Below are positions 30,715 through 41,240 of a stretch of DNA of 64,000 nt, one piece after another. A program made the position numbers and the translations under genes. The stretch comes from Flavobacteriaceae bacterium LSUCC0859 (GTDB lineage: Bacteria > Bacteroidota > Bacteroidia > Flavobacteriales > Flavobacteriaceae), in contig JAKOGP010000002.1 of NCBI GenBank assembly GCA_022239325.1, forward strand, positions 39,496-103,495. The letters run 5' to 3'. Every line of letters starts with the position of its first letter. Within the stretch, counting starts at the first letter, position 1. The notes below the pieces were generated by a model. The model did no database searches. It worked only from the letters and a program-made list of their open reading frames with translations, and was not told where the DNA came from.

Positions 30715-32241
30715 TTGAATAAAAACGAGTTAGAAAATATTCAAATAACAAAAAACGAGAGTTATACTCATAAAAATCCCAATCAATTTAATGGTCAAGT
30801 ACTTGATAAACAAGTTGTTGAACCTAAAATAAGTGGAAATAAGAAATTATACCTAGAAAGTTATGGGTGTGCCATGAATTTTGCAGACTCAGAGGTGGTA
30901 GCTTCCATACTTGCAAACGAAGGGTATAGCACCACACAAACTTTAGAAGAGGCAGATTTAGTGCTTATTAACACCTGTTCCATAAGAGATAAAGCAGAGC
31001 AAACGGTTAGAAAACGACTAGAGAAATTCCAAGCTGTAAAACGCATACAACCCCACTTAAAAGTAGGAGTTCTAGGTTGCATGGCAGAAAGGCTCAAGAA
31101 GAAACTTTTAGAAGAGTCAAAAATTGTAGATATGGTTGTAGGACCAGATGCCTATAAAGACCTTCCCAATTTACTCCAAGAGGTTGCAGCGGGCAGAGAA
31201 GCCGTAAATGTGATCTTATCTAAAGAAGAAACTTATGGAGACATTGCTCCAGTTAGGCTAGCAGCCAATAAGATTACCGCCTTTGTGTCTATCACCCGTG
31301 GTTGTGACAATATGTGTACCTTCTGCGTGGTACCCTTTACAAGAGGTAGAGAGAGGTCTAGAGACCCCTTGTCTATTATCAAAGAAATTTCAGACCTAGA
31401 AGAGGCTGGTTATAAAGAAATTACTCTATTAGGGCAGAATGTAGATAGCTATTTGTGGTATGGAGGAGGTCTAAAAAAAGATTTTAATAAAGCTAGTGAA
31501 ATGGAAAAGGCTACCGCCATAAATTTTTCAAGCCTACTGGCTCAGGTGGCTAGAAGTTTTCCTAAAATGAGAATCCGTTTTTCTACCTCTAACCCACAAG
31601 ACATGACCCTAGAGGTGGTACAAACTATGGCAACCTACCCCAACATATGCAAACACATTCACCTTCCTGTTCAAAGTGGTAGTAACAGAATTCTGAAAGC
31701 CATGAACAGACAGCACAGCAGAGAAGAGTATATGGAACTGATAGACCAAATAAGAGCCATCATTCCGGACTGTGCCATTTCTCAAGATATGATTATTGGT
31801 TTTCCAAATGAAACGGAGGAAGACCACCAAGACACCCTCAGTCTTATGGAATATGTAAAATATGACTTTGGGTATATGTACAAGTATTCAGACAGACCTG
31901 GAACTGCAGCTGGTAAAAATTTAGAAGACAATGTTCCTGAACAAACCAAGGCAGATAGACTGGCAGAGGTAGTGGCACTTCAGAGAACCCATTCTGGTAT
32001 CCGAACCCAAGAGCGAGTTGGCAAAATAGAGGAGGTTCTAGTAGAAGGAATATCTAAAAAGTCTGACCAAGATCTCATGGGAAGAAACGCTTACAATAGC
32101 GTAGTGGTTTTTCCAAAAGAAAACTACAAAGTGGGAGACTTTGTGAATGTACTCATTACGGATTGCACTTCAGGCACCCTCATTGGAACAGCTAAAGGCT
32201 ATGCTAAGGAATCTTTAAACCTCACTTCAGAGAAAAAATAA
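30715..32241 (+). CDS. miaB: tRNA-2-methylthio-N6-dimethylallyladenosine synthase MiaB
   Basis: This 508-residue radical SAM methylthiotransferase has the N-terminal UPF0004 domain with three cluster-binding cysteines (YGCAMN, NTCSIRD, LGCMAE). The radical SAM motif is CDNMCTFC in TRGCDNMCTFCVVPFTRG, and a C-terminal TRAM domain ends near VLITDCTSGTLIG. It adds a methylthio group to i6A37 of tRNA. The start is TTG at 30715, because no in-frame ATG exists before the conserved YGCAMN segment. This gives a 45-residue lead-in, usual in flavobacterial MiaB. It is followed after 4 bp by a sigma-54 activator gene. Confidence 0.94.
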   Translation: MNKNELENIQITKNESYTHKNPNQFNGQVLDKQVVEPKISGNKKLYLESYGCAMNFADSEVVASILANEGYSTTQTLEEADLVLINTCSIRDKAEQTVRKRLEKFQAVKRIQPHLKVGVLGCMAERLKKKLLEESKIVDMVVGPDAYKDLPNLLQEVAAGREAVNVILSKEETYGDIAPVRLAANKITAFVSITRGCDNMCTFCVVPFTRGRERSRDPLSIIKEISDLEEAGYKEITLLGQNVDSYLWYGGGLKKDFNKASEMEKATAINFSSLLAQVARSFPKMRIRFSTSNPQDMTLEVVQTMATYPNICKHIHLPVQSGSNRILKAMNRQHSREEYMELIDQIRAIIPDCAISQDMIIGFPNETEEDHQDTLSLMEYVKYDFGYMYKYSDRPGTAAGKNLEDNVPEQTKADRLAEVVALQRTHSGIRTQERVGKIEEVLVEGISKKSDQDLMGRNAYNSVVVFPKENYKVGDFVNVLITDCTSGTLIGTAKGYAKESLNLTSEKK

Positions 32242-32245
32242 TTAT

Positions 32246-33631
32246 ATGGAATCTGTACAAAGCATTAAACAACGGTTTGAAATCATAGGAAACAATCCTG
32301 GTTTAAATAGGGCTATAGAAAAATCCATACAGGTGGCTCCAACAGACATATCCGTATTGGTAACAGGGGAAAGTGGCGTAGGAAAGGAATCTCTACCTAA
32401 AATAATACACGCTCTATCCCACAGAAAACACGCTAAGTACATTGCGGTAAACTGTGGAGCTATACCCGAGGGCACCATAGATTCCGAACTTTTTGGCCAT
32501 GAAAAAGGGGCCTTTACTGGGGCAACTGCTACTAGAAGTGGATATTTTGAAGTGGCAGACGGAGGAACTATTTTTTTAGATGAAGTAGGGGAACTACCCC
32601 TTACCACTCAGGTGAGACTTCTCAGGGTATTAGAAAATGGAGAGTTTTTGAAAGTAGGCTCTTCTCAGGTTCAAAAAACCAATGTTAGAATTGTAGCTGC
32701 CACCAATGTAGCTATGCCAACAGCCATCAAAAAAGGGAGATTTAGAGAAGATTTATACTACAGGCTAAGCACAGTAGAAATTAACGTTCCTCCTCTCAGA
32801 GATAGAGCAGAAGACATACATCTATTGTTTAGAAAATTTGCATCGGACTTCGGTCAAAAATACAAAATGCCAACCATTAGGTTAGAAGAGGCTGCCATAG
32901 ACCTACTACTTTCCTACAGATGGCCTGGAAATATTAGGCAACTCAGAAACGTTGCTGAACAAATCTCTGTGTTAGAAGCCAGCAGACAGGTAAGTGCCCA
33001 AAGCCTTAAAACTTACTTGCCCAATGCCCAAAACAGTCAGTTACCTGCTCTTATTGAAACCGAGAAAAAAGCCTCTGATTTCTCTAATGAAAGAGAAATT
33101 TTATACAAGGTACTTTTTGACATGAAAGGAGACTTAAATGACCTTAAAAAGCTCACTCTAGAACTCATGAAAGGGAAAGATGGAGCGGTGGTTCAAAAAG
33201 AAAACGACAGCCTCATTCGCAAGATTTATGGCAAAGGAAATAAAGCTTCGGAATCTGATTTTGAAACCACAGAAGACCTAGAGTCTACTATGGAGTATGA
33301 AACAAACGAGACCTACGCCCAACAAGAAACCTTTGAAAACGAAAGACTTCTACCTTCCGCTACCTCTGCTACGGCGTCTGGGAGAGAGGAAAATAAATTA
33401 ATCGCCATTGAGCCAACAAATCTTCAAAAAGTCCCAAACGCTGGAGTTTCCGACAAGTATCACTTTGCAGAGGAAATCCAAGAAGAAGAAACCCTATCTT
33501 TACAAGACAAAGAAATTGAACTCATTATAAAATCTCTAGAACGCAATAAAGGGAAAAGAAAACTAGCGGCGGCAGAATTGGGTATTTCTGAACGAACCTT
33601 ATATAGAAAAATCAAACAATATAACCTGTAG
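32246..33631 (+). CDS. Sigma-54-dependent transcriptional activator (AAA+ and Fis-type HTH, no receiver domain)
   Basis: This 461-residue protein begins directly with the sigma-54 interaction AAA+ domain. Walker A is GESGVGKES, the GAFTGA loop lies in FGHEKGAFTGATATRSGYF, the Walker B region is GGTIFLDEVGELP, and the arginine-finger region is GRFREDLYYRLSTVEI. A roughly 150-residue poorly conserved linker and a C-terminal Fis-type helix-turn-helix (LAAAELGISERTLYRKIKQY) follow. The lack of an N-terminal receiver is typical of the flavobacterial member encoded between miaB and lptE. Its targets are unknown; a possible sigma-54 promoter before groES is nearby. Confidence 0.92.
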   Translation: MESVQSIKQRFEIIGNNPGLNRAIEKSIQVAPTDISVLVTGESGVGKESLPKIIHALSHRKHAKYIAVNCGAIPEGTIDSELFGHEKGAFTGATATRSGYFEVADGGTIFLDEVGELPLTTQVRLLRVLENGEFLKVGSSQVQKTNVRIVAATNVAMPTAIKKGRFREDLYYRLSTVEINVPPLRDRAEDIHLLFRKFASDFGQKYKMPTIRLEEAAIDLLLSYRWPGNIRQLRNVAEQISVLEASRQVSAQSLKTYLPNAQNSQLPALIETEKKASDFSNEREILYKVLFDMKGDLNDLKKLTLELMKGKDGAVVQKENDSLIRKIYGKGNKASESDFETTEDLESTMEYETNETYAQQETFENERLLPSATSATASGREENKLIAIEPTNLQKVPNAGVSDKYHFAEEIQEEETLSLQDKEIELIIKSLERNKGKRKLAAAELGISERTLYRKIKQYNL

Positions 33632-33703
33632 GCGCGCCTTCTTAGAACTATGAAACGGAATCTTTTAAGCAAAGTCAAAGACAATAAGTGGCTCCCTAAG
33701 CAT

Positions 33704-34222
33704 ATGAGTAAAGCAATAAAATTTGGGCTAATTGCAAGCCTTGTGTTTACTTTTCAAGGCTGTGGCATTTATAATTTTACAGGAGGAAATGTTGGGACTG
33801 CAAAAACCTTTCAAGTTAATTTCTTTCAAAATTATGCGTCAGACAGTCCTGGTTCTACCATAGAACCTGGTTTAGATAACACCTTTACCTTAGCCTTGCA
33901 AGATTTTATTCAAAACCAAACAAGTCTAGACCTCACCAACACCAATGGAGACCTAATATATGAGGGTGAAATTGTAGAATACAGAGTCTCTCCAATGTCT
34001 GCTACCGCACAACAAACAGCGGCTCAAAACAGATTAACTATTGGAATAAATGTTCGTTTTTACAACAAGACAAAAGAAGACGCAGACTTTGAAAAACGAT
34101 TTTCTTTTTTTTACGACTATCCAGCAGACGCCTTGTTAGACAGTGTTAAAAATGACGCCTTTGATGCCATTTTTGAACGAATATTACAAGATATTTTTGG
34201 CGCTTCATTGGCAGATTGGTAA
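33704..34222 (+). CDS. lptE: LPS assembly lipoprotein LptE
   Basis: I choose the ATG at 33704 (MSKAIKFGLIASLVFTFQGC), which gives a good lipoprotein signal with lipobox Cys20; the frame from 33650 adds 18 charged residues. The mature protein begins GIYNFTGGNVGTAKTFQVNFF, the hallmark of Bacteroidota LptE (LptE/RlpB family). Near the middle is YEGEIVEYRVSPMSATA. It sits in the outer membrane with LptD and helps insert lipopolysaccharide. It lies in the conserved miaB - sigma-54 activator - lptE - TPR - secG order. Confidence 0.88.
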   Translation: MSKAIKFGLIASLVFTFQGCGIYNFTGGNVGTAKTFQVNFFQNYASDSPGSTIEPGLDNTFTLALQDFIQNQTSLDLTNTNGDLIYEGEIVEYRVSPMSATAQQTAAQNRLTIGINVRFYNKTKEDADFEKRFSFFYDYPADALLDSVKNDAFDAIFERILQDIFGASLADW

Positions 34223-34266
34223 ACCCTTATTTTTTTTATTTTAATTCCGTTTCCTACTTTAGCAAA

Positions 34267-35061
34267 ATGCAAGTCTCACAGTTTAACAACTTATTGGAAA
34301 ATCCCTCACAAATTGTGACGGAAAAGCAAACTCAAGAGTTGGAGGAGGTATTAAAGAATTATCCCTATTTCCAAGCCGCTAGAGGCATGCACCTGCTGGG
34401 ACTAAAAAACACCAACAGTTATTTGTACAATGCCGCCCTAAAAAAGCATGCGGCATACACCACCGATCGATCTTGGCTTTTTGAGATCATTACCGCAGAC
34501 GCATTTAATGATACCTCTGGAATAGTAAGCCCAGAACAAAACCTCAATGAGAATTCAGAGGGGGCTCCTCCACAAGCCTCTGCACTAGAAACAGACCCTC
34601 AAACGGCAGAGCTAAGCCTAGACATGGGCAAGCCGTTACAATTTAGCAAAAACGATAGGTACTCTTTTGAGCAGTGGCTTAGCATAACCAACTCATTTTC
34701 TGAAGCAACACCCAAAAACAAAAAACAAAGCAGCCCTTCGGAGAATAAAAACGCTAAAGAAGCAGCTTCAGAAACCGATGAAAAGGCTGTAAAAATGGCA
34801 CAAATAGATGCTTTTCTAGCGCAAAATCCCAAAATAAATTCTCAGAAAGAACCTCAAGAAGAGATAGACCTAAAGGCCTCTATAAAACTGAACAAGGAGG
34901 CGCTTATGACAGAAACTCTAGCTAGGGTATACTTAGAACAGAAGAAATATAAAAAAGCGCTTCAAGCTTATAAAATTTTAAGTTTGAAATATCCGGAAAA
35001 AAATAGTTTCTTTGCAAGCCAAATTAAATCGGTACAAAAATTAATTAAAGACAAACATTAA
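34267..35061 (+). CDS. Hypothetical protein with C-terminal tetratricopeptide-like repeat
   Basis: I choose the ATG at 34267 (MQVSQFNNLLENPSQIV); the longer frame from 34216 overlaps lptE. The N-terminal third (QTQELEEVLKNYPYFQAARGMHLLGL) is conserved in flavobacteria; a low-complexity Ser/Lys/Glu-rich middle follows. The C-terminus TLARVYLEQKKYKKALQAYKILSLKYPEK is one clear TPR motif. No signal peptide, so cytoplasmic. Position between lptE and secG is standard; the function is unknown. Confidence 0.8.
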   Translation: MQVSQFNNLLENPSQIVTEKQTQELEEVLKNYPYFQAARGMHLLGLKNTNSYLYNAALKKHAAYTTDRSWLFEIITADAFNDTSGIVSPEQNLNENSEGAPPQASALETDPQTAELSLDMGKPLQFSKNDRYSFEQWLSITNSFSEATPKNKKQSSPSENKNAKEAASETDEKAVKMAQIDAFLAQNPKINSQKEPQEEIDLKASIKLNKEALMTETLARVYLEQKKYKKALQAYKILSLKYPEKNSFFASQIKSVQKLIKDKH

Positions 35062-35064
35062 GTC

Positions 35065-35433
35065 ATGAGTACATTCTCCATATTTTTAGTATTAATTATT
35101 ATCGTAAGCGTTTTGCTTATGCTTGTTATTATGGTTCAGAACCCTAAAGGAGGCGGATTGTCTTCTAGCTTAGGAGGAGGTTCTAGCCAAGTAGTTGGTG
35201 GGGTTAAAAAAACAGGAGACTTTTTAGACAAGAGTACCTGGACTTTGGCTACCTTACTAATCGTACTCATATTACTCTCTAATGTGGCTCTAAAAAGTAA
35301 TTTTGCTGCTACAGAATCTAAATTATTAAATTCAGATATAAATACTGAGGCCCCTGAGGTATTACCAGAAGAAGTTCCTGCAGAGGTACCTGTAGAAACT
35401 CTAGAGGTTCCTGCAGAAGACTCCCAAGAATAA
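35065..35433 (+). CDS. secG: Preprotein translocase subunit SecG
   Basis: This 122-residue protein has two transmembrane helices (near 5-25 and 55-75). Between them is the typical MVQNPKGGGLSSSLGGGSSQVVGG stretch split across the cytoplasmic loop. The C-terminal tail is acidic and Pro/Glu/Val-rich. SecG assists SecYE during protein export. It starts 3 bp after the TPR-like gene and is followed by a strong terminator. Confidence 0.93.
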   Translation: MSTFSIFLVLIIIVSVLLMLVIMVQNPKGGGLSSSLGGGSSQVVGGVKKTGDFLDKSTWTLATLLIVLILLSNVALKSNFAATESKLLNSDINTEAPEVLPEEVPAEVPVETLEVPAEDSQE

Positions 35434-35451
35434 AAAATAAAATTTCATTTT

Positions 35452-35490
35452 AAAATGCCAGCTTATGACAAGCTGGCATTTTTTTTTACC
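35452..35490 (+). terminator. Rho-independent terminator after secG
   Basis: The arms at 35452-35464 and 35470-35482 form a 13-bp stem around a 5-base loop and are followed by a run of T to about 35487. It separates the miaB-secG run from groES. Confidence 0.9.
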
Positions 35491-35509
35491 TAAATGTCAG
35501 TAAAAAGGA

Positions 35510-35526
35510 TTGGCACAATTTATGTC
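35510..35526 (+). promoter_or_regulatory. Possible sigma-54-type promoter of groESL
   Basis: TTGGCACAATTTATGTC has the -24 part of a sigma-54 promoter intact (TTGGCAC) and a degenerate -12 part (ATGT where TTGC is expected) at about the right spacing. It is about 42 bp before the groES ATG. No CIRCE-type inverted repeat was seen. A sigma-54 activator gene lies 3 kb upstream. Confidence 0.4.
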
Positions 35527-35567
35527 TATAATCAGATGTAAAATTTAAATATTTAAATAATCATATT

Positions 35568-35846
35568 ATGGCTAAAATTAACATTAAACCATTGGCAGAC
35601 AGAGTGCTAATTGCACCTTTGGCTGCAGAAACTCAAACCGCTTCTGGTATTTATATTCCAGACACTGCTAAAGAAAAACCACAAAACGGCAAGGTAATAG
35701 CTGTAGGGCCTGGCACCAAAGATGAAAAAATCACTGTAAAAGTGGGAGACACTGTACTGTACGGAAAATACGCAGGTACAGAGCTTAAATTGGAAGGGGC
35801 AGACTACATTATGATGCGTGAAAGTGACATTTTAGCAATTGTTTAA
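35568..35846 (+). CDS. groES: Co-chaperonin GroES
   Basis: This 92-residue protein matches Hsp10: [21 protein letters not shown], the mobile loop [25 protein letters not shown] and [15 protein letters not shown], ending [13 protein letters not shown]. It caps the GroEL ring during ATP-driven folding. It is 20 bp upstream of groEL. Confidence 0.97.
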   Translation: MAKINIKPLADRVLIAPLAAETQTASGIYIPDTAKEKPQNGKVIAVGPGTKDEKITVKVGDTVLYGKYAGTELKLEGADYIMMRESDILAIV

Positions 35847-35851
35847 TTTAG

Positions 35852-37498
<1,647 letters not shown>

Positions 37499-37516
37499 TC
37501 TTGTCACTCATATGAC

Positions 37517-37551
37517 AAAAGCCCGCTTTGGTTTCCAAAGCGGGCTTTTTT
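37517..37551. terminator. Bidirectional terminator between groEL and the MauE-type gene
   Basis: A 14-bp perfect stem (37517-37530 with 37536-37549) with a GC-rich core GCCCGCTTTG is flanked by A on one side and T on the other, so it can end transcripts from both convergent operons. Confidence 0.9.
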
Positions 37552-37571
37552 TATTTATATAAAACTAAAAA

Positions 37572-38342
37572 CTACAGAAGCATATAAACCGCCATGGCTA
37601 TCATAATGGCGTTTTCTATAAAGGTAGCCTGAGTCATGGGCAATTTTAAGGCGGTACCTAAACAGGCGCATTGTATTTTTCTTTTACCCAAGAGAGACTG
37701 CAGTACACCAATAGTGGTGAGACCCAAAATAATTAAAGTCACCACAAGAACTACAGGCACATACCATCTGAGAAGCAGTAAAACTCCCAAACTAAGTTCT
37801 ATAAAAGGATATATCTTGGCGTAAAAACTCCATCTCTTAGCCAGCGGGTCATACATAGCAAAACTCTCAGGAAAACCTTTAAGGTCTAAAAACTTAAAGA
37901 AACTAAACACCAAGTAGAATAATGCCATAAAATCTAACATAGCCTCAGAAAAAACTAGTCCTAGTGGTTGGGTCTGAAATCCATCCAAATTAGAAAGCAA
38001 AACCCCGCCACTGATAAATGCAAAAATCAAATATAAAGGGGTAAGCTGTTTCCAAGGGCTTTGCTCTTGTTCTGCTCCCTGGCTGCCAAGGGAGGTCATA
38101 GGAGGCTGCTTGTCCTGCTTAGATGCCTTAGAACTAGCAGCAACTAAACGAATCACATACTTATCTCCCAATGCCTGCTGTAGGACTTCTAGAGATATAA
38201 TATGGGGAGAAAGTATACTGGCAGTTCCAGGCTCTAAACTCACTAAAACACCAGAAACCTGTTCCAGTGCCGCTAATTTTTTCTCCACTCCGGCCACGCA
38301 ACCCATACAGGTCATGCCGTAAATTTCATACTGTGTGATCAT
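37572..38342 (-). CDS. Heavy-metal-associated (HMA) domain fused to a MauE/DoxX-like membrane protein
   Basis: This 256-residue protein starts with an HMA domain carrying the metal-binding motif GMTCMGC (about residues 9-15). A linker with four transmembrane segments of the MauE/DoxX type follows: LYLIFAFISGGVLL, FMALFYLVFSFFKFL, YPFIELSLGVLLLLRW and VVLVVTLIILGLTTIGVLQ. The KRKIQCACLGTALKLPM segment near the end is typical of MauE-like proteins. Such proteins are linked to disulfide or metal handling in the envelope. It is the last gene of a five-gene minus-strand cluster with two other metal-domain proteins. Confidence 0.82.
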   Translation of the reverse strand: MITQYEIYGMTCMGCVAGVEKKLAALEQVSGVLVSLEPGTASILSPHIISLEVLQQALGDKYVIRLVAASSKASKQDKQPPMTSLGSQGAEQEQSPWKQLTPLYLIFAFISGGVLLSNLDGFQTQPLGLVFSEAMLDFMALFYLVFSFFKFLDLKGFPESFAMYDPLAKRWSFYAKIYPFIELSLGVLLLLRWYVPVVLVVTLIILGLTTIGVLQSLLGKRKIQCACLGTALKLPMTQATFIENAIMIAMAVYMLL

Positions 38343-38353
38343 TACTTTAGGGT

Positions 38354-39199
38354 TTAACGGTCAAAATAATAGCGCTGCAATTGGCTCTTTTTATAATCTG
38401 CTACATACAAACTATCCCTAATAATTAGAGCGTCTATAGGTTTCTCTAAGCCCTGATCTAAGACCTGTGCCAGTTGGCCATCATGATAAAAAATGAGCAC
38501 TCTGTGGTTTTCAAAATCAGTCACAAAAAGTTGCTCCTCAGAAACAAAAAGACCAGTGGCAGCATTCATCTTCTGAGAGGCACCAATTACTTGAACAAAT
38601 TGTCCCTGCTTGTCAAAGACCTGTACCCTATTGTTATACGCGTCTGCTACCCAAATAAATTTCTGGGTAATTTGAACATCTGTGGGGTAATAAAATTCTC
38701 CCAAATCCTTTCCTTCTTTTCCAAAAGATAGCCAGCTGTCTCCATTAAAATACAAGATTCTGTGGTTGTAAAAATCTGCAATGGCCTTCTCGGCTCCAAA
38801 AAACGAAACCGCTGCAGGCGCGTCCAATGCGTCTTTTAGGACTAAAATTTCACGCGCCATAGTGCTGGGGTTTACCCCTATCACACTATCTGCTCCGTAT
38901 TGAGGAATCCATAACTGGTTCTGGTGAGCAGCTATATGCATGGGGCGTTCCAAAGCGCCAATGCTATCTATGAGCGCTCCGCGCTCATTAACGGCCACCA
39001 CGCGATTGTGGTCCCCGTCGGAAAGCCACAAACTATCTCCCAAAACAGCCAGACCGATCGGATTTACACCATCTAAGGTTATGGTCTTGTCTAGCACCCA
39101 TTTTTGAGAACCAGTCCTTTTCTCTGCGCAGCTGCCCAAAGAAGCAAATAGGCCTAACAAGGATATAGGGTATAATAAAAATCTAAGTGAATATCGCAT
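38354..39199 (-). CDS. NHL-repeat lipoprotein
   Basis: This 281-residue protein has a lipoprotein signal (LLYPISLLGLFASLGSCAE). NHL/beta-propeller repeats follow: NPIGLAVLGDSLWLSDGDHNRVVAVNERG, YPTDVQITQKFIWVADAYNNRVQVFDKQG and ATGLFVSEEQLFVTDFENHRVLIFYHDG, each with the D-x-x-N/H-[NR]-[IV]-x-[VI]-[FY] pattern. It probably forms a propeller in the periplasm. It lies 2 bp after the two-HMA gene and 11 bp before the MauE-type gene, so it belongs to that operon; its ligand is unknown. Confidence 0.78.
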   Translation of the reverse strand: MRYSLRFLLYPISLLGLFASLGSCAEKRTGSQKWVLDKTITLDGVNPIGLAVLGDSLWLSDGDHNRVVAVNERGALIDSIGALERPMHIAAHQNQLWIPQYGADSVIGVNPSTMAREILVLKDALDAPAAVSFFGAEKAIADFYNHRILYFNGDSWLSFGKEGKDLGEFYYPTDVQITQKFIWVADAYNNRVQVFDKQGQFVQVIGASQKMNAATGLFVSEEQLFVTDFENHRVLIFYHDGQLAQVLDQGLEKPIDALIIRDSLYVADYKKSQLQRYYFDR

Positions 39200-39201
39200 T
39201 T

Positions 39202-39828
39202 CTATTGTTTTAAACGTTCGTATTTACAGCACATTGGTAGCGTCTCATAGGTGCTAGCCTGGGCCTTGTGTAATTTAGTGTCGTGACCTGCCAAAGCAAT
39301 AGCCTGTGAAATACTATTCTCAGATTGCTGCTTGCTGTCAAAGGATATGTGTAACATTTTGGATTTAGAATCCCAGGCAGCTTCTGTAATGCCCTCCAGT
39401 CTAGAGGTGGCTTTTAAAATTCTAGCCTCGCACATTTCACAGTTACCCGCCACAAATATATCTTTTGTTTGAAGCTCAGCCAAAGCCACTTCTGTAGCTT
39501 CCAATGGGGCGTCTGTTTCTACCAGGCCATTGGCTCTAGTAATCACGGTTTTCATAGGGGAATAGCCTGCCTTTTCTACCTGGCTTACCACCGCAGCTAA
39601 ACTCAAAGCTTTTTCTGCTGGATAAGCAAAGCTAAAATCACCGGTTTCTATGTCTATTTTTACCTCTTTTATACCTTTAAATTCCTTGAATTTTTTTTCC
39701 AATCCATAGGCGCAAAATGGGCAGCCCAATCCGTCTACCTGAACTTGAAAAGTGTCCATTGGTTTTTGAGCAAAAGCAAGTGTACTCATGAGTAAAAAAC
39801 TCATACAAAGGGTCATGATTGTTTTCAT
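39202..39828 (-). CDS. Exported protein with two HMA-like metal-binding domains
   Basis: This 208-residue protein has a signal peptide (MTLCMSFLLMSTLAFAQKP). A first HMA-like domain has GLGCPFC (about residues 34-40) and a second has GNCEMC (about residues 132-137). The pattern V-x-G-L-x-C-x-x-C, then a KKF-EFKGIKEVKIDIETG-type strand, is that of MerP/CopZ-like metal chaperones. Both CxxC pairs are complete, so it could bind copper or another soft metal in the periplasm. The C-terminus ends CCKYERLKQ. It lies 2 bp before the NHL gene. Confidence 0.82.
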   Translation of the reverse strand: MKTIMTLCMSFLLMSTLAFAQKPMDTFQVQVDGLGCPFCAYGLEKKFKEFKGIKEVKIDIETGDFSFAYPAEKALSLAAVVSQVEKAGYSPMKTVITRANGLVETDAPLEATEVALAELQTKDIFVAGNCEMCEARILKATSRLEGITEAAWDSKSKMLHISFDSKQQSENSISQAIALAGHDTKLHKAQASTYETLPMCCKYERLKQ

Positions 39829-39858
39829 ATTTTCTTTGTTTTAAAATGATTTGTTGTG

Positions 39859-40638
39859 TTAAAAAGTAAAGCGACTTCCCAAAAAGAGGCTTCGTTTAAA
39901 TTGCATGCCCTCAGGCATGTCGTTTACTAATGGTAGCTGATAAGCCAGGTCTAAGGTGACGTTTTTTCTAGCGTACTGCACCCCCTGGGCATATAACAAC
40001 TGATACCCCTTTTGAGACCAAAGCCATTGGCTGTTATACTCAAAAAAGAGGTTAATCTGTCTATTGGGGTACTGGGGTTTTAAAAGCGGCAATCCAAAAC
40101 CGAGTTTGTGCTGGAGAAAATCCAAATCTCCCCTAGGAATGTGATTCAGACCTAGCTCCATAGAAATTCCATATCGCAAGCTTTCATAGCCTGCCACCAG
40201 ACCGTAATAGCCCTGATACAAGCCTTGCGAGAGCTCCATCACCCCCAATTCTGCTCCTGTTGGCAAAGTTTGAATAGTTTTAGCTACCATCCTAAAGGTT
40301 TTTCCAGTGCCGTCTTTGCGCAAGAATTGATACTTGCCCAGCAGTTTCACATCGGCCAGGGACTGGCCAGAGGCACCAGAGGCTAAATCATAGGATATAC
40401 GTGGTATGTGTACCGCTACAAGTGCATTGGAATGAATAACATAATGCAGCATAAGTGGGCTGTAACGAAAAGTACCCCCGTCTGTTTTTCTGTGTTCTAT
40501 AAGGGTTTTGGCGGTAAAACTACCACCACCTAACATAATAGGTTTGTCTGCTGTAATCGGAGGGCCCTGAGCAAATGCAAGGGTTTGGAATGCTCCAAAG
40601 ATCCCCAGAAGCCAGAGACATTTAAATAGGTGTTTCAT
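39859..40638 (-). CDS. Outer-membrane beta-barrel-like exported protein
   Basis: I choose the ATG at 40638 (MKHLFKCLWLLGIFGAFQTLAFAQG, a signal peptide), giving 259 residues. The mature protein alternates hydrophobic and polar residues with many aromatic beta-strand ends and finishes RSLFLGSRFTF, an outer membrane insertion signal ending in Phe. No specific family was recognised; it resembles transporter-type outer membrane proteins that accompany HMA-domain genes in flavobacteria. Confidence 0.65.
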   Translation of the reverse strand: MKHLFKCLWLLGIFGAFQTLAFAQGPPITADKPIMLGGGSFTAKTLIEHRKTDGGTFRYSPLMLHYVIHSNALVAVHIPRISYDLASGASGQSLADVKLLGKYQFLRKDGTGKTFRMVAKTIQTLPTGAELGVMELSQGLYQGYYGLVAGYESLRYGISMELGLNHIPRGDLDFLQHKLGFGLPLLKPQYPNRQINLFFEYNSQWLWSQKGYQLLYAQGVQYARKNVTLDLAYQLPLVNDMPEGMQFKRSLFLGSRFTF

Positions 40639-40701
40639 AAAAAAATTAATAAAGTTTAAACCATGTGTTTGGGTACATAGACCCACGGACAAGGTGCTTT
40701 A

Positions 40702-41154
40702 TCAAATGATTATGGAACGGTACAAGAGGTATATTGGAAGTTCGCCCAATGGGGGCGGATGCGTGTAAGCTGCAGATATTTCAGGACTTTTGTCAGATGG
40801 TAAAGCAATCCCTGGCTCCCAAGCCCTTGCGAGTTGGGTTGCGGCCCAAGGAAAATCAAAGGAAGTCTGTAGTTGCTTGAAAACCGTCTGTCCTGCTACC
40901 AGCTCCTCCAAATCATGACAGCAACTAGGCTTGGCCAGTGCTTCTGCACTAGAGGGCGAACCTAGATCTGTAGGGGGAGTAGGACGCTCAAAAAGCGAGG
41001 CCATGTCCATGCCACAGTCTTCCGGGTGGCCAAAAAGCACGGTGTCTATTCGAATGCTTCCACAATAATGGCTGGAAAAAGTCCAAGAAGTGGTGGCTCC
41101 CATAATGAGGAAGCTCAAGGCCAATGCTATAGATTTATGTATCAGAGATTTCAC
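40702..41154 (-). CDS. HYC_CC_PP family protein
   Basis: This 150-residue exported protein has an N-terminal hydrophobic segment (SIALALSFLIMGATTSWTFSS), then the family-naming motifs: HYC (SSHYCGSIRID), CC (PSCCHDLEEL) and PP (THPPPLGELPIYLLYR). The family is confined to Bacteroidota and usually lies next to metal-efflux or metal-sensor outer membrane genes. It is the first gene of the five-gene minus-strand cluster. Its function is unknown; Cys and His suggest metal binding. Confidence 0.85.
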   Translation of the reverse strand: MKSLIHKSIALALSFLIMGATTSWTFSSHYCGSIRIDTVLFGHPEDCGMDMASLFERPTPPTDLGSPSSAEALAKPSCCHDLEELVAGQTVFKQLQTSFDFPWAATQLARAWEPGIALPSDKSPEISAAYTHPPPLGELPIYLLYRSIII

Positions 41155-41188
41155 GATGTAAAATTACAAAATTCTAAGTAAAAGTGTT

Positions 41189-41196
41189 TACTTTTG
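41189..41196 (+). promoter_or_regulatory. Candidate -7 element of the GAF-domain gene
   Basis: TACTTTTG fits TAnnTTTG, 44 bp before the start codon at 41241. The -33 element is not clear. Confidence 0.4.
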
Positions 41197-41240
41197 TAGG
41201 CTATTTACAAGCCGCCTTAGACGGCCTTTAAAACTGCTTT

